Source of the DNA: Dermacentor variabilis
Lineage: Eukaryota; Arthropoda; Arachnida; Ixodida; Ixodidae
Assembly (NCBI RefSeq): GCF_050947875.1
Contig: NC_134568.1
Span: 265,699,815 to 265,763,814, forward strand
Direction of reading: 5' to 3'
Length of the DNA stretch: 64,000 nucleotides
Positions 44,940-55,925 of this stretch are shown here, in pieces. Every line of letters begins with the position of its first letter. The stretch's first letter is position 1. The notes under the pieces were generated by a model, which was given only the letters and a program-made list of their open reading frames with translations, ran no database searches and had not been told where the DNA came from. A program made the translations under genes and the position numbers.

Positions 44940-45420
44940 TAACGGATTAAGTTGGTCAGGAGGAGGAGGAAAGAGAAAAGTAGAAGGCTGGGAGGTTAAC
45001 CAGAATAACGTCCGGTTGGCTACCCTACACCGGGGGAATGGGAAAGGGGAAAGCAAAGATCACAGGGAGAGAGAGGAGGGAAGGAAAGAAGGAAATTGCG
45101 GCAAGTTCGCTGACGCGTGTGGTTTTGCAGAAATTGCATTAATAGTCACAGGTGGTTGCACAAACCAGTCGCCCTTAAGAAACACAAAAGCGCCTTCACC
45201 GCTTTATGGGCCGACGGGCGATGGGGGCGGTGTTCCAGCAGCACCTGCACAGAAAGCGGCCGATTGTCCACTTTTTGGAAAGCTTTGGCAAGTTCGTCTC
45301 AAGTTGGTCGCTAATCGACTACGAAAGTAACGCGGTCGAGAAGTGAAGATGTTCCAACGCGACGCAAACGGATGTTATTAGGAGAGTTGGATGACGATAC
45401 TGCAGTAGTTAATACAACGG
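44940..45420 (-). mobile_element. I-like LINE 3' fragment
   Basis: On the minus strand the GTGTAGGGTAGCCAACCGGA and TTAACCTCCCAGCC blocks of the LINE 3' untranslated region end near 44950 in an AGGAGGAGGAAAG run. Upstream to about 45420 is degraded C-terminal coding sequence. Confidence 0.7.
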
Positions 45421-46094
45421 ATGGTGTTCGACGAGGTGAATTTATGTTGTCTATTCGAGGAGCAGCAGCCAGGTGAGTGTCGCACTTGTTGCTTTACTGG
45501 CGCGGTACTGGTGGGAAAATTTTCAATTCCTTCATTCAAACTTTGTCGTCCTTATTGTGGTGGCTGTTATCGTCGTGAACAGTGGCGCACTTTCTAGCTC
45601 GTATTCCTGCTGCGCGCGCCCAGAAATCCTGTTATCCCGCACAACTTCGGTGTGTGTGTGTGTACGTGCGCGCGTGTGATTGCATATGTGTGTCTGCATG
45701 TGCGTGTGTACGCGCGCACGTGCGTCTGCGTGTGTTTGCGGGCGCGTGCGCAATGTGTGTGTTTTCTTGTGCACGCAATCTTTAAACATTTTCCCTTTTT
45801 CTCAATTTGCAGCCAACCACCTAATTTTAGAGAGTAGCTCTTAGTCGCCCGTTCCTGCGTTGAGTGTCGGCGTCCCTTGGCGTCGTTCCTCGGCCTAACC
45901 GAGAGTACGAGCACAGAGAAAGATGAAAGCGAACGCGGATCTCAGCGGGAGATGAAAGAGAGCGTGAGGAGGCCAATGGAGGAAGAGGCTACAGTGAAAA
46001 CATGAGGTGGAAAGTGGATGAGGAGAGCATGGAGAGGTGAGGAGGGAAGCGGAGGGCCGCACGAGACTACAAGAGGGCGCCATAGTATTTGTAA
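45421..46094. other. No gene; imperfect (GT)n stretch inside
   Basis: 45650-45775 is a degenerate GTGTGT/GCGCGT repeat. The rest is unassigned. Confidence 0.4.
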
Positions 46095-46316
46095 TCTGAT
46101 TGCATGCGCGAAGCGAATTGTGTAGCACTTTCTGGAAGACACGCGATTGCACTGGAACCTTCGACGAGTCAAGTATAAAAGCCGACACGCTTGAGCCGCA
46201 GATAAGATTTTCGACAATCGCCGACTCTGCTCGCCGCTGTCGTTGTGCTTGAGCGTCGCTTGTTCTGCTGGACACAAGTACGCCCAATATAGATTTGAAT
46301 TTGTAACTCACACGGG
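46095..46316 (+). repeat. Solo LTR, copy 3, left part
   Basis: Shares TAATCTGATTGCATGC, GCGAATTGTGTAGCACTTTC, GGAAGACACGCG, TATAAAAG at 46174-46181 and CTCGCCGCTGTCGTTGTGCT with copy 2. It stops at 46316 where a TIR element begins, and the expected LTR end resumes at 47028. Confidence 0.75.
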
Positions 46317-47027
46317 CTCTTCGATTTGGCTGCACTTTTTTTACTTGTTCATGAGTGCGGCACGTATGCCCTCGATTTTACAGTACACAGCGCGCCGCGA
46401 GAACCGCGCCCTTCGATTTGGCTTTGTCGAAGGCAAGTGCCGCAAGAGTTCACAGTTCGCCTGCACTCGCCACTTTGCAAGTGCAGGCATCGTACGAGCT
46501 CTCGGTAGCAGACGACAGAACGCATCGTCATAGTTTAATAATGGTGCGAGGAGGTAAATACACGTCATTTTGATTGCAACTGTTCCTGTAAGCCGGCATA
46601 TAAGAATGTGAGGTATAAGTTGAATGCATAGATGGCTGTGGACAGTTCAGTAAAGTCATGTGACGTGTTCATTTCGTTCCGATTGTTTAATTGCTTAGAA
46701 CGCGGTCTCTCACGAAAAAAAAAGAAAACAGCATACACATGCACCAAAGCGCCCGTAAAACGATGTGGCGACAACAGCACACGCAACTACACGCCGCACA
46801 GGACGCTGTAACACGCCGCAAGAGCAGATGCTACGACACAATGAGCCAAACACGCAAAAATAGTCCGAGCAGACAACAAGGCTTGCACTTTTCTGTTCAT
46901 TTTTGAAGTAAACGGGCAGCGCTAGTGCAGACACTGCACTGGAACTTTGGGAACTGGCACTGCACTGTGCTGCATTCACACTGTACCGCAACGGAACAAA
47001 TGCTGAAAATTCAGCCAAATCGAAGAG
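46317..47027. mobile_element. 711-bp element with 16-bp perfect TIRs, inserted in a solo LTR
   Basis: CTCTTCGATTTGGCTG at 46317-46332 is matched perfectly inverted at 47012-47027. A third, partial copy (CTTCGATTTGGCT) lies near 46409. No transposase is seen. LTR sequence lies on both sides. Confidence 0.7.
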
Positions 47028-47085
47028 ACCTTCCGTTTCGACACTGTGTGGTTCTCAACTGTCACGACCATGTGACAGTAAAATC
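47028..47085 (+). repeat. Solo LTR, copy 3, right part
   Basis: TTTCGACACTGTGTGGTTCT and CAACTGTCACGACCATGTGA resemble the last 55 bp of copy 2 and complete copy 3. Confidence 0.6.
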
Positions 47086-47239
47086 ATAATACAAAATAGT
47101 GTCAGCCAGTTCTTTCTGAACAATCGACGCAACCGGTAGAAGTGCTTCGTCTGCAGCAGGTGCTAAACGAGCTACATGTCTCCCTCAATTTCTTTCCCTG
47201 AATATATCGCGAAATGGAAACACGTGTAGAGCTGCACTC

Positions 47240-47400
47240 AAGAGAGAGAGAGAGAGAGAGAGAGAGATGCGCAAATGAGAGAAAGGCAGGGAGGTTAACC
47301 AGAGTTAAAACCTCCGGTTTGCTACCCTGCACAAGTGGGGAAGGGAAAGGGGAAGTAAGAACGGAAAGATGAGCGTGACAAAAAGAAAAATTTCGTATTA
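47240..47400 (-). mobile_element. I-like LINE 3' tail remnant with (GA)n
   Basis: (AG)n at 47240-47267 is followed on the plus strand by AAGGCAGGGAGGTTAACCAG and TTTGCTACCCTGCACAAGTG, the inverted 3' end of the I-like LINE family. Confidence 0.7.
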
Positions 47401-48599
47401 GGGAGTATCGTGACCATCGGTAATTTTTTTTCGCATACTTAAAAAAAAAACTTCTCCCATTGGGTGGCTTTGCTGTTGGTTCGTTCAGAGAAAAAGTCGT
47501 CTCCTTCAGATGTAACTAAACGAAGGAAAGGGCTTAGGCAAATCTGCACGCGCCCTGTAGCGGTGGCTCAATAGCGATTTGGTGTATTCCTCTGAAGAAG
47601 AACCATCCCTATTTCTGCCACCTCGTTTCTCTCGTCAACACCGCAATCGTCACAACGTACCTCAACCAACGGAACTGAGGCAGATTGATCCTGCTCAATA
47701 AGGAAGCTCCACTTAATCATATCGCCGAATCACAGCTCTAGTAGCGCAGCTCTCAGTCACTTTGCTCCACTACATGCTGCGTTTATAAGCCCTGTAACAT
47801 CGACGGCCGCAGGCTGCGCGACGTCTCTGCAGATTCGGTGTTTGTTTGAAAGCGTGCAGCGGCGCAGCATTGCAACATCAATGTTGCCAGTCGAGCGATG
47901 GCGCAGGCGCTGCCTTGGTGCAGGGCCTCTACGACACAGCGACGTCGAGGCGAGCGGACAAGCATTCGGAAGTAATGTTCTGTACACGAACTCTGAGGAA
48001 CGTGACTCGTGGGAGTAGGCGAACCGGGGCTCGGTTCACAAGCGCGGTTGATCTAAAAATACGCTGGGCTGGAACAGAATCCTTCTACGCCGTTCCGCAG
48101 ACCGCGAACGTTACGCGCGCCCCGGGCGCATGCTTTGCGAGCAGAAGACGACGCACCGGCTCCCGCGCGCGTGGTTTCTCTGGGACGGGTGCGTGCATGC
48201 CGCCAGCCGGTCAGAGCACCCGACGTGGCTTGCTCGACACGAAGTGCGGGCAAATGAGTCTACCGGCGGCCCTGGGTCTATGCCTGCCAGTGACAGGACA
48301 ACGGCTGAGTTCTTAGCGAAACAGAATGATCAACTGGGCTATAGTTGGCTTGCTTACATCTTGGAACTGTAAAAGCGCACCAAGTCGAGTACGAAGAGAG
48401 AAGACATCACAATTAAGCCGCTTACTCACAACTGAAAAAGAAATGTTGAAAGAAAAAAAATATACGCGCTCAAAAACGGAGCAGGGGGGCTGCGCATACG
48501 TTTCACGAATCACGAGTTAAAACATTCAAGGGCAACGTTGAAATGAAAGTCTAACTATCCAGAAACTTAAATACATTATCATGTAGTAAGACCGAAGGG
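47401..48599. other. No recognised gene or repeat
   Basis: 47800-48300 is GC-rich with overlapping frames on both strands and no known domain. Confidence 0.3.
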
Positions 48600-48966
48600 T
48601 GGCTGACGCAGTTATGGCCTCTTTTCTTTATGAGGTGGGCCCCTGCCATTTCACGGGTCTGGTTGTTGCTCTTGAAGATAATCTGAGTATCTTTCAAAAC
48701 AGGATAACAACCAGATTCTCTATACATGTGCGGCTAGATGTGTCGCTGCGGTTGAATTGTATGCCACCAGGTGTTTCTCTTAGTCGCACGTTGACGCAGC
48801 GCCCAGAATGGCCTACGTAAACCTCACCGCACCTAAACGGGATCATCTACACTATGCCCATCGCATAATCTACAAATTTTTTGGTGTGCTTAATATTACA
48901 TTTCGATGGCTTCCTGCGATACGCGAACAAATTGTCTGAAGTTTGTTCTTTGCTGAAGAAAGTCGC
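48600..48966 (-). pseudogene. Penelope-like GIY-YIG endonuclease remnant
   Basis: The translation reads SKCNIKHTKKFVDYAMGIV, a stop, then MIPFRCGEVYVGHSGRCVNV and RLRETPGG. CG.VYVG.SGRCVN.RLRE is the GIY-YIG core of Penelope-like elements (VYVG in place of YIG, arginine retained). The downstream catalytic glutamate region is not clear. Confidence 0.85.
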
Positions 48967-49611
48967 AGTTTTCCCCGAAAGGCGTTTCATCGATTTCGAT
49001 AGTAAATTAATGGACAGCTAGCTATACGAAGTAAGGATAGTAGGTGTATGGGCCGTATAAACTTGTAAACATAGGCAAACTAGGTAAATTAACAAGCATT
49101 GTGTCACGCGCTCACAAGCAAACATGAGCATATCTCACTCGATGACCACGGAAACTCACTGACAAAACGCTGCAGTGCGGAAACGTGGCAGCAGCAGCGA
49201 GCGAATTGGCCTTCATGCAGCTGCTCGCATTAACGCGAACTAATTCGCGAAAACGCAGCACAGCGCGGACTCTGTAGCCATCGCCGATGGCTTTCAAGAT
49301 ATATGCAGCGGCCCGGCCGAGCGCGCGCGGCCGCCCGGAGTAGAACGCGCCCCCCTTCCCTGCTCTCCTCCCACCGAACGCTTACGTGGGACGGAAGGCG
49401 CCGCGCTTCCTCCCCGCTTTCGTTCGTTGCGTGCGCTAGATTGAGTCGCGATCGCCGGCTCACCCTCGCTGGCTTTCACTCGCACATACAGCATACGGCG
49501 CACGGCGACAATTTTATTGCCCTTGGACTTTATACGGAACCTCACGGCGACACCGACGTCAGAAATGCGCCTGGAGTCTCCATACAATTGCTATCGCAAT
49601 AAAAAGGACCT
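48967..49611 (+). repeat. GCGATAGCAA-ended DNA element, most complete copy
   Basis: Left end CCCGAAAGGCGTTTC then TCGATAGTAAATTAATGG (diverged GCGATAGCAAATTA). Right end ACAATTGCTATCGCAAT, inverted to the left end of the copy at 20308. About 645 bp, with a GC-rich middle and no transposase. It interrupts the Penelope-like gene between the post-RT and GIY-YIG parts. Confidence 0.8.
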
Positions 49612-49745
49612 GAACCGTACAAGTTTTAGTTCTTTCATTAATGACATCCTGTGGATAGCCAGCGTGTTCTAGCTTGTCGATCTGATTGTGAAAGCTCGAT
49701 TTAATCATGTGTTGACATGATTTTTCAATGGAGGTCCTATGCTAG
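49612..49745 (-). pseudogene. Penelope-like post-RT segment
   Basis: The translation gives RTSIEKSCQHMIKSSFHNQI and DKLEHAGYPQDVINER, the typical linker between RT and GIY-YIG of these elements. It ends against the LINE tail at about 49750. Confidence 0.85.
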
Positions 49746-49879
49746 TTTTTATTATTCCTCTTTTTTTATTTATACATACTGCAGCCCGTTAGGGCTATGG
49801 CAGGAGTGGGTGTACATGCGAGGAAAACTGATTATGATATGCAGAAACAAGAACATAGAAATATAAAGATGTGAAGGAA

Positions 49880-52620
49880 CTATACCTCAGCAATAGCATT
49901 TAAAAATTGAGAAATGGGTAACAAACGAACTTCGGCAGGTAACAAATTCCACTGTTCAATCATGCGGGGAAAAAAACTGTATTTGAAAGTGTTAGTGCGT
50001 GGATGGAGTGGTCTGATATTAGAGGCATGATAAGCTCTAGTTGAAGTCGGGCAAGCTGGCATTAAAAGGGAGGGATCTGATAGGTGACAAAGAGAGTTCT
50101 TATAAGAATAGAAAATCTTCAGAGATTCTATGTGCCGCCGCCTAGAAAGAAACTGGAGGTTTAATTCCGTAAGAGCAGCTGATGGTGAAAAGTCTCGGTC
50201 GAAGCGACGGTAAACAAAACGAATAGCCTTCCTCTGGACAGACTCAATACAATTAATTTCACATTGTTTATATGGGTTCCATACGGAGGAATCATATTCT
50301 AAAATTGGGCGAATCAGTGTTTTATATGCTACTAATTTAGTGTCCCTCGGAGCAGCAGACAACGTCCGGCGGATGTAACCAAGTTTTTTAACGCTTTACT
50401 ACAAATGTAATCTATATGTTTAGACCAAGACAAAGTGGGCGTAAAAATGACGCCTAAATATTTGTATTGAAAAACTCGTGTTAGTGGTACACCGTTGCAT
50501 ATATAATCATAACATACGGGCATGTGTCTGTGAGTAAAAGACATTACAACAGTTTTATCAAAATTTATGCTCATTTTCCAAGTAGCACACCAGTCACAAA
50601 ATGAAACAAAGGAATCTTTAAGGCGCTGATGATCAGCGAGTGAGTCAACTGGGCTGTACATAACACAATCATCTGCATAGAGGCGTATTTTTGAAGGAGC
50701 ATGGTCTGGAAGGTCGTTAATAAACAATAAGAATAGTAGAGGGCCAAGTACGGATCCCTGTGGGACTCCCGAGGTGACGTCGACTACAGACGAATCCGCA
50801 GAATCATAGCATACGAATAGGGAACGCAAAGAAAGGAAACTGGAAATCCAAGACACTAACTGAGGGTTATTTAGAATATTATGGAGTATCAAAAGCAATT
50901 TAGAATGTAGTACTGTGTCAAAAGCTTTGCTAAAGTCAATGAAAATGGTGTCAATCTGATTACCTAAGTCGATGTAATGGGAAAGGTCATGAGTGAACTC
51001 CGTAAGTTGTGTTACAGTACTAAAACCGCGCCTGAAGCCGTGCTGAAAGCTGTTTAATAGGTTATTAGTTTCAAGGAACAGTATTATATGCTTATATATT
51101 ATGTGTTCTAGTATTTTACATGAGGTTGCAGTTAAAGAAATAGGCCTTTAGTTAGATAAAAGCTGCCTGTCACCAGATTTATGTAAAGGTAGTACTTTAG
51201 CTATTTTCCAGGAAGAAGGCACAAAGCCACTATTAAGCGACTTCTGACATATAATAAACAGATATTTAGATGTCCATAGCGAGAATCGTACTAAAAAGGA
51301 ATTCGGAATTCCATCAGGGCCGGCTGGTCTTTTTGTATCTAAGTTTAGTATGAGATTCAAAACACCTTCTAGGCTAATGTTGATATCATCAATTGCATAT
51401 GAATCGCTAGTTGCAAATGTTGAACGACTGGAATCATCCGAGGCGAATATTGACTGAATGTACGTATTAAATGCTTCTGAAATCTCTAATGGATCGTTAA
51501 CAACACTGTTGTTGATTTTAAAAGATGTGGAAGAAGAAGAGCCAGGAGATATGAAAGACCAGAATTTACGGGGGTTAGACTTTAGCAGTTTCGGCAACTG
51601 AGCATGATAGAAGAAATTTTTGGCCGAGGTGGTTTTTTTCTGAAGTTCATTTTTTACCTGAGCGTACAAAACGCATGCCTCAGGATTATTCGAGCGTTTA
51701 GTGCGAAGTCTACCAGCACGCCGCGATAAGTGCAGCAGTTCTCGGTTCATCCAGGGAAGGTTAATGTTTTTTCTCTTAGTTTTCGAAGGAACGAATCGAT
51801 ATATACATGATTTGACTATGCTTTCAAAGCACGCCACGAGCGCATCAACGTCACTAGATAGTCCAAGTGCCAAAAATGCGTCGAAATTATTGGATAGTTC
51901 ATCTGTGATACGGACGTCATCAGCTCTGGAAAAGTCTCGAAACGTGGACAGCGTAAAACTTTGATTATGGATTGGCCGGTTTACAGATAGAAAAACAGCG
52001 TTGTGATCCGAGATACCATCAATTATTTCGTACTTGTAACCTGTCTTGGCAAAATCAGTGCTGAGAAAAATCAAATCCAGTACTGAGTCACCACGGGTGG
52101 GACTGTGAACGACCTGCTTTAAGCCAAGAGATAACGATAATTCAACAAATTTCCTGTTTAATGCATTACCATGATCAAAAAATGAGAGAGACGTCCAGTC
52201 GATTCCGGGAGCATTAAAATCACCCAATAAGACGAAATTTGAGGAAACTAAATTCTCTTGCAGTAAAAGTTGGTCCAGGTTGTCAAGAGTTTCCAACGAA
52301 CTATTAGGGGGACGATAGAAAATGCATACATTTAAGAATTGGTTAGCGTAGTAAAGTCTACAGCAGACTGATTCTATGTCTAACGGAGAGAAGAGGACCT
52401 TGAATTTGAAATCTGAGCGAAAAAGCAAGGCAACACCACCACCTCTTTGATTATGACGATCATTTCGCACGGTGACGTAACCCGGTGGTGTAAACTCTGA
52501 GTCATGAATACCTTCATGTAACCAAGTTTCGGTGATACCAATAATGTCAGCTGAATAGGACAAAACAAGCGCAAGAAAAAGGGGAAATTTATTAGCTATT
52601 CTTCTAGCGTTGATGTTCAT
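49880..52620 (-). pseudogene. LINE ORF2: endonuclease and reverse transcriptase with two lesions
   Basis: The ATG at 52620 opens the endonuclease: ITETWL, RGGGVALLFR, LLGDFNAPGIDW near 52210, and SDHNAVFLSVN near 52000 (catalytic D and H). RT follows: LDTKRPAGPDGIPNSFL near 51310, RPISLTATSCKILEH near 51140, IFIDFSKAFDTVLHSKLLL near 50920, SGVPQGSVLGPLLFLLFINDL near 50750, RLYADDCVMY near 50680, and YLGVIFTPTLSWSKHI near 50440. Only two lesions were found: an in-frame TAA at 51148-51150, where a tyrosine is usual before RPISLT, and a one-base shift in an A run near 50386-50391. The C-terminus continues from APRDTKLVAYKTLIRP to 49880. There is no RNase H, as expected for CR1/Jockey-like families. 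Confidence 0.93.
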
Positions 52621-52653
52621 AATGGTAAGGTCTCTTTGGGTTGTAGAAGAAGT

Positions 52654-52995
52654 TCAAGCTGTTGCTGACTGTGATGCGGGACATGTTGTCTTAGAAAAGT
52701 TGCGACGATTAGAGATTTTTACAAGAGAGTTGGTGGAATCGCACCAGTTATACCGAATGTTGTCAATGAAAATATGGTCAAACCTAATCTTAACAGAAGA
52801 CCCATTGTTGCGATGCTGACTGGACGCCTCCCATAGTTTCTTCCGAATTCCACGAACTCTGGGTGAAAAGTCATCAGAAAGCCTAAGTCCGGAATTCGTA
52901 AGCTTAAAACCATTCTTCAGCAAAGTAAGCTTATCATTAAAATCAAGCATTTTCAAAATTTCCGGGCGTGGATGGTTTTCACGAGCTCTTCCCAA
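52654..52995 (-). pseudogene. LINE ORF1 C-terminal fragment
   Basis: GRARENHPRPEILKMLDFND, then LRLSDDFSPRVRGIRKKLWE and SVKIRFDHIFIDNIRYNWCD resemble the RRM-to-C-terminal part of LINE ORF1 RNA-binding proteins. Its start is a TTG at the truncation point, so it is not a real initiation site. It ends 34 bp before the ORF2 ATG. Confidence 0.7.
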
Positions 52996-53001
52996 ACGAT
53001 G

Positions 53002-53514
53002 TTTTTAATACAACAATCTTACAATTCTTACAATCTTTAAATCGTCTGAACGGTAGTTAACGATAGGTTTAATAGTCCTGGGTTGGTAATACCAACGGAC
53101 TTGAAGCGGTTGAAAGACTAGTCTTAGGTCGGTTATCCTGAGGCAATAAAAAAAATAATTTTATGCAGTTTTCCTTGAAAACCTTTAAAATGTTTACAAC
53201 ATCCAGGGTTGGATTAGTGGAATTAGTTAACATCAGAAAATCGTCCACATATCTGAACATCTTAGTTACCAGTCCTGAAAGATGACGTTGTAGCCCTATA
53301 TCGAGCTTGCTTTAAAAATTTCGATTAACATTGGAGCAACTGGAGAGCCTATGCAAATTCCTGAACGCTGAACATAAAGGTCTCCTTCGCCTCAAGACAC
53401 GAACGTAGGATTTAAGTAAAATCTCAGCAACTCGCTAGAGCTTGCAACCGAGGTTCCCCTATTTAGGCCAAAAAAAATTCGCCATCATCGACCGTGATAC
53501 ATTCTTTCACGCAA
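53002..53514 (-). pseudogene. Penelope-like RT, second half
   Basis: Motifs in order: SELLRFYLNPTFVSSGGDLY and VQRSGICIGSPVAPMLI (53330-53440), FRYVDDFLMLTNSTNPTLDV near 53200-53260 (YVDD catalytic), a LPQDNRP segment, and SDDLKIVRIVRLLY next to the LINE junction. Frameshifts lie between. GICIGSxVAPxL and FRYVDDFL are diagnostic of Penelope-like RT. Confidence 0.88.
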
Positions 53515-53526
53515 GCCATTAATTCA

Positions 53527-53769
53527 ACCTGCCGTGGTTGCTTAGTGGCTTTGGCGTTGCGCTGCTAAGCACGAGGTCGCGGGATCATATCCCAGCCACG
53601 GCGGCTTCATTTCTATGGGTACGAAATGCAAAAACACCCGTGTACGTAGATTTAGGTGCACGTTAAAGAAACCCAGGTGGTAAAAACTGATCCGGAGTCC
53701 CCCACTACGGCGTGCCTCATAATCAAATCGTGGCTTTGGCATGTAAAACCCCTGAACATATTATTTTTA
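53527..53769 (+). mobile_element. tRNA-derived SINE, Ruka-like, inserted in the Penelope-like RT
   Basis: Full-length copy with tRNA-like head, the CACCCGTGTACGTAGATTTA block and the ACATATTATTTTT end. Flanked by GCCATTAATTCA (53515-53526) and GCCGTTAATTCA (53770-53781), a 12-bp target duplication with one mismatch. Confidence 0.92.
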
Positions 53770-54480
53770 GCCGTTAATTCATCACGAGGTATAGAGTAAT
53801 ACAAATCTTCGATATCGACACTGAATGCACTGCATCTGCTAGGATTAGCTGTTTTTAAAAACTTGACGACCACCGCTTCGGAATTGCTTACACAATAGGG
53901 ATCAAGGACAGTTAGACAGTCCAAGTTTTTTTGGAGAGACCTAGAGATTACGTTTTGCCAAGGGTCTCTTTCAGAAACGATTGCCCTGAAGGGCATATCA
54001 GGCTTATGGGTTTTGATAGCAAAAATATGTGGAGGTCAGAAAGCTTTGCGGATTTAAAAGCGGAAGCCAAACGTTGAAAATTCAAGTCAAGGAGCAGTGA
54101 ATTGACCTTTTCCTTATCTTAGTAAATAGTATTCCTAATTGGCTGACATCAACGATAACTTCCACAACACGTCCTAATTTTAGAATTATTTGCATGTGCA
54201 GAGAAGCATTGCCGACGAATAAACTGCCGAAAATTTCGGAATTATTACGTGATTTCTTAAAAGGGGTTGTCATTTCGATTGCGAGATAAGGTTCGGACTG
54301 AGGAGTTCGGATACCTTGGCAAGGGAGCGGTGCCAAACGGTGCTAGTATCCCTGGTATTACAAGTGCACGGCCCCATGCCTGTAATTATTTCCGAAGTTT
54401 TGTTCTGGTTGTCTCTTCCTGCTAGCCGTGCTGGTGCGATGTATTTGTACAAGAACCATGGTTGACTGTTTGACGTGCCT
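53770..54480 (-). pseudogene. Penelope-like N-terminal and RT first half
   Basis: The translation gives LNFQRLASAFKSAKLSDLHI, then FAIKTHKPDMPFRAIVSERD with PWQNVISRSLQKNLDCLT, and FSVDIEDLYYSIPRDEL (catalytic D). KTHKP, PFRAIVS and SVDxxDLYYS are typical of Penelope-like RT. Upstream to about 54480 is less conserved N-terminal sequence. A frameshift lies near 54010. Confidence 0.88.
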
Positions 54481-54524
54481 CAAACTATTTGCTAATATAC
54501 TTTACCCCTCGCATGTGCCAAGTA

Positions 54525-54640
54525 CGGGAGAGAGAGAGAGAAACAAGCATTTGAGCAAAGGCAGAGAGGTAGACCTAAGGTAAAGGTAATGTTAAAGATA
54601 ATGTTACTCTGCTCAGGTGGAAATAGAAGAGGAAAAGAAG
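54525..54640 (-). mobile_element. Degenerate LINE 3' tail remnant with (GA)n
   Basis: A short (AG)n run followed by AAAGGCAGAGAGGTAGACCT recalls the I-like 3' end but is strongly diverged. Confidence 0.35.
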
Positions 54641-54854
54641 AGATGTATTAGGAGTGGCGATGAAGGTAGGCAGTACGACGCAAGTATTACAACTTCTTTT
54701 GTAATTGTTACAACTGGCAGGCGTCCCCTTCACTTCTTTTACAAAAAGTGGAACTGTAAATATTAGAAACAAGAAACGGAAAAATAACGAAGCTTTTTTT
54801 TTACTTTATCATGATAATTGGGGTTAATAAAATATTATATGTGAACTAGCCTCT

Positions 54855-55225
54855 GAATGTGTTATGGGTTCACGTCGTTCTAAGAAAGTTGTACACATTA
54901 TCAATCGCACTGATACACTTAAAAATTATTTTCCCCCGAGTAATCAGTGACTGGAATCATCTACCAGCTGATAATGTAGAATGTTCAACAGCCGAATCAT
55001 TTCTGAATGTGTTGAGGAATAGGTCGTAACCGTGCGCGAGCGTGTGTGCGTGTGTTTGCGCGTGCGTGTGTTTCTTGTATTGATTGTATAATGATGCACA
55101 TGATTGTAAATATTGCAATACTACTTTCTGTTATCTTCACTATGCCATTGTAATACTGTATACGTTGAATTTGCGCTTTACCAATGAGAACTGTACATTT
55201 CCACTCCTGCTTAAGATATGATACA
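54855..55225 (+). mobile_element. CR1/Jockey-like LINE 3' fragment
   Basis: The terminal ORF2 peptide VISDWNHLPADNVECSTAES and FLNVLRNRS, ending in a stop at about 55029, is the DWNxLP end block of CR1/Jockey-like RT proteins. It is preceded by NRTDTLKNYFPPS in another frame. The 3' untranslated region ends near a CCACTCCTGCTTAAG motif like that of the LINE at 49750. The RT is missing. Confidence 0.7.
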
Positions 55226-55299
55226 CAGGCTAGGAGTACGAAATGAAGTTCCTAGATCTGCTCGTAAAAAGGGTGTGCAGGAACGATTGCCGCTGTATA

Positions 55300-55925
55300 G
55301 ATGGAGCAGCGAAATCTCGAGTGCTTGCGAATGATGCCACAACATCTTTGTGCAACACCCTTAGTTTCCAACGCGCACATCTGCACTGATTGGACTCCTC
55401 TCTTCGTCTTCATCCTCCAAGTGGGCTATCCTGACCCGAGACAACAGTACTGTGTCGACAATGACTTGGCGTCCCTTTCACAAAACCATTTGCTTTCCGC
55501 ATCAAAAGAGAAGAAAGTACTGCTTGTGATGACTGCGGTGGCGAGGAAACTAACTCGTTCCTAGCCGTTGTCCTCGATACAGCGCCCACAGCGCCCTCGC
55601 GACTGCGCTGGGCCGTCGTGACGACCGGCCGCTTTCGGAGCAGACAGCCATGGAACGCCGGCCAATACACTCGTCACAAAGAGGTCAAGACGTTCTTGAA
55701 GTCTTTAAGTTCGAGTTGCCTACTAGAAGCTCATAGTTCTCACAGACGTTCCACACCTCTGCTTTTTCGCGCCTTTGCTTTATCTCTCCGCTATTCTTTC
55801 CGTCTTTCTTTTACCCTTACCCTTTTCCCAGTGTAGGGTATCAAGCCAGATGTTCTACTTATCAAGCTGCCTGCCTTTGCCATCCCATTTCTCTGTCTAT
55901 CGAGCCGCATAAATAACAACAAACA
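55300..55925 (+). mobile_element. I-like LINE 3' fragment
   Basis: Degraded C-terminal coding sequence (LHRLDSSLRLHPPSGLSRPE by reading frame shifts near 55375-55440, then a CDDCGGEE motif near 55530) is followed by the CAGTGTAGGGTATCAAGCCA 3' block near 55830. Confidence 0.72.

Larger units (their letters stand above)
49750..53000 (-). mobile_element. CR1/Jockey-like LINE, nearly full ORF2, inserted in the Penelope-like element
   Basis: It runs from a truncated ORF1 (5' limit near 53000) through ORF2 to a 3' untranslated region with CCCACTCCTGCCATAGCCCT and AACGGGCTGCAG, and an ATAAATAAA tail near 49765. A short possible target duplication TAAAAAC is present on both sides (near 53004-53011 and 49743-49750). 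The 3' hairpin-like end resembles those at 14880 and 55180. Confidence 0.88.
48600..54480 (-). mobile_element. Penelope-like element interrupted by three younger insertions
   Basis: Minus-strand pieces in order: N-terminal and RT first half 53770-54480; RT second half about 53002-53514; post-RT segment 49612-49745; GIY-YIG piece 48600-48966. The gaps are a SINE (53527-53769), a CR1/Jockey-like LINE (about 49750-53000) and a GCGATAGCAA-ended DNA element (48967-49611). Removing these reads as one Penelope-like polyprotein gene about 1.8 kb long, with several stops and frameshifts. Penelope-like RT is related to telomerase, and the GIY-YIG endonuclease nicks the target. Confidence 0.88.
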
